DNA of 64,000 nt from the NCBI GenBank assembly GCA_052170135.1, contig JBQNBC010000004.1, positions 71,313 to 135,312 of the forward strand. Direction: 5' to 3'. Origin of the DNA: Wolinella sp052170135. Its GTDB lineage: Bacteria; Campylobacterota; Campylobacteria; Campylobacterales; Helicobacteraceae. How positions within the stretch are numbered: position 1 is the stretch's first letter; the number at the start of each line of letters is the position of its first letter. Under the pieces are notes generated by a model that did not search any database, was not told the DNA's origin, and saw nothing but the letters and a program-made list of their open reading frames with translations. Shown here one piece after another: positions 63,258-64,000 of the stretch. Position numbers and translations under genes: made by a program.

Positions 63258-63453
63258 TCTCCTTGCCTAGCATGATTCTTTGATTATCCTCTAGAGTATA
63301 TTTCGCATACCATCTCCAGTAGTCATCAAATCTCACCGCCTCTATTGTTTGAAATGTATGCCCACATGCCTTGCACTGTCTAAAGCGCTGATTGACTACA
63401 CCAGACACAGTGCCAACAACAATGGTCTTTTTGGCACATTTAGGACAGAGCAT
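63241..63453 (-). CDS. Ogr/Delta or Com-like zinc-finger phage regulator
   Basis: 70 residues from the ATG at 63453, which has AGGAAAGG 7 bases upstream; the frame is open 12 codons further, but this start puts CPKC at the N-terminus. Two CxxC pairs (Cys3/6 and Cys28/31) with RFRQCKACGHTF resemble late-gene activators Ogr/Delta and Mu Com. It may switch on the phage late genes downstream. Confidence 0.65.
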   Translation of the reverse strand: MLCPKCAKKTIVVGTVSGVVNQRFRQCKACGHTFQTIEAVRFDDYWRWYAKYTLEDNQRIMLGKESASDN

Positions 63454-63505
63454 CTTTGCCCTTTCCTCGCAGAATCGCCTTAAGCCCAATAATCACCTTG
63501 CTAGC

Positions 63506-63678
63506 CTATTTTTGTGTGAGTAACTCAAGGTTTAGAAAGTATTTGCCAGTTTGTCTTTTGACAAATCGCATAAGAGTAGCCCGCTCCAAGCACAAGCGTT
63601 AGCTATCTCTTTATGCTTTGTGTGCATGTGTATCTTGCTTAAGAGCTTTTTGCGCAATAGCTCCTGTTTTTTTGTCAT
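63506..63678 (-). pseudogene. Gp16/GemA-like gene, probably frameshifted
   Basis: An AAGGAG-led ATG at 63678 opens 48 codons to 63532 (KKQELLRKKLLSKIHMHTKH, as at the start of Mu Gp16-type proteins). From about codon 36 the matching continuation lies in another frame: RFVKRQTGKYFLNLELLTQK, ending at 63506. The two halves together look like one short Gp16-type domain, so a single frameshift is likely. The ATG overlaps the upstream stop by 4 bases. Confidence 0.35.
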
Positions 63679-63977
63679 TGACATCTCCTTATTACCTCTC
63701 TGATCTCCTCAATCTTGGCTCTAATCCCCTCATCTTTTGCTAGATTCCTAAACTCACCACGGCTTTGCTCTTTGTAGATATATTCGCTTTTGCTCTTCTC
63801 TTTTGGCGAGCTTTTAAGCGCGATTACAAACCACTGCGCGCGCACCTCTTTGAAGTAGAGTAGCGATTTTAGCCCTCTCTCTTTGTATAGCTCGCGCATG
63901 CGCTCTAGCGTCTGTGGTTTGTTGTTTTCAAACTCCTTTAGCGCGAAAGAGCGGAATCTACACCAGCCAAAATGCAT
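63675..63977 (-). CDS. Hypothetical phage protein
   Basis: 100 residues, very basic (KSSPKEKSKSEYIYKEQSRG). An in-frame stop 18 bases upstream shows that the frame begins within the window, but no ribosome site is seen before the ATG at 63977. It overlaps the Gp16-like frame by 4 bases. I recognise no family; it may be a phage early protein or the tail of a decayed gene. Confidence 0.5.
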   Translation of the reverse strand: MHFGWCRFRSFALKEFENNKPQTLERMRELYKERGLKSLLYFKEVRAQWFVIALKSSPKEKSKSEYIYKEQSRGEFRNLAKDEGIRAKIEEIREVIRRCQ

Positions 63978-64000
63978 ACATCTACATGTAAATTAATCCA

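Larger units (their letters stand above)
60833..64000 (-). mobile_element. Part of a Mu/P2-type prophage, truncated at its left edge
   Basis: From the glyS end to the window edge all genes are on the minus strand, short, overlapping and phage-like: Gp16-like relic, zinc-finger regulator, Mu F-like head gene, gp10-like gene, P2 U-like tail gene. The tail-X-like frame stops after about 14 recognisable codons, and no portal, terminase, capsid, tape-measure or baseplate genes lie between early and tail genes. The element continues beyond base 64000, so its other end is not seen. Confidence 0.8.

Noticed and set aside
1..64000. CRISPR arrays, insertion sequences, rRNA genes
   Set aside because: I looked for regularly spaced repeats, transposase motifs and rRNA sequence and saw none in this window.

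Overview
The window comes from a member of the Campylobacterota, most likely a Helicobacter or close relative. The reasons are the gene content and order: ppiD-ftsA-ftsZ next to bioA, pyrH-rpoZ-spoT-tyrS followed by a nitronate monooxygenase-like gene and an amidase, hemN next to a GlpC-like Fe-S protein, an HP0268-type small protein beside miaB, a Maf-FlgP-FlgQ flagellar group, an HpaA-like lipoprotein and a DUF2603-type protein. GC is moderate (roughly 40-45 % by eye), TTG and GTG starts are common, and the hexamer pair AGAATC/GATTCT is strikingly frequent. Most of the window is dense core genome. Species cannot be told from this alone.

Layout. 1-4.7 kb: the end of a purine permease, a transglutaminase-like protein, a purine phosphoribosyltransferase, a PAS histidine kinase and a phosphoesterase. 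4.8-7.8 kb: a three-gene metal-chelate ABC importer behind a 14-bp palindrome. 12.9-8.0 kb (minus strand): an HP0268-like gene with its own terminator, then miaB, a DUF374 acyltransferase-like gene and a PilM/PilN/PilO-like inner-membrane set. 13-15.2 kb: nusA and a NosL-like protein. 15.2-21.7 kb: a gene-poor gap with a 136-bp repeat, then recJ-pyrG and an uncharacterised ABC system (large permease with a soluble domain, ATPase, small secreted protein). 21.9-22.5 kb: five tRNAs behind a near-perfect sigma70 promoter. 22.9-28.9 kb: dnaX, trpD, tsaE, lptB, rpoN and an HpaA-like lipoprotein. 28.9-37.8 kb: LOG-family gene, Maf, FlgP, FlgQ, nfo, argF, a DUF2603-type gene, hemN and a GlpC-like gene. 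38-43 kb (minus): a TIGR02757-type gene and ppiD-ftsA-ftsZ. 43-54.9 kb (plus): bioA, a FadL-like porin with an acyl-CoA ligase, pyrH-rpoZ-spoT-tyrS, a nitronate monooxygenase-like gene, amiA and a membrane protein. 54.9-58.6 kb (minus): a response regulator, a hybrid kinase and a secreted lysozyme-like protein. 58.7-60.75 kb: glyS.

The last 3.2 kb is accessory DNA: minus-strand genes of a Mu/P2-type prophage (Gp16-like relic, zinc-finger regulator, Mu F-like head protein, gp10-like protein, P2 U-like tail protein). Directly after U, a tail-X-like reading frame breaks off after about 14 codons at the junction with the host glyS end, so this end of the prophage looks truncated. The junction lies inside a sequence repeated, inverted and at about 89 % identity, at 15.26-15.40 kb.

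The observations I consider most worth following are that 136-bp structured repeat, the uncharacterised ABC/periplasmic system at 19.0-21.7 kb, the PilMNO-like set with no pilus genes nearby, a dnaX heptamer whose -1 shift would give a 432-residue product, simple-sequence runs beside spoT and inside the transglutaminase-like gene, and the over-represented GATTCTTG/CAAGAATC motif.
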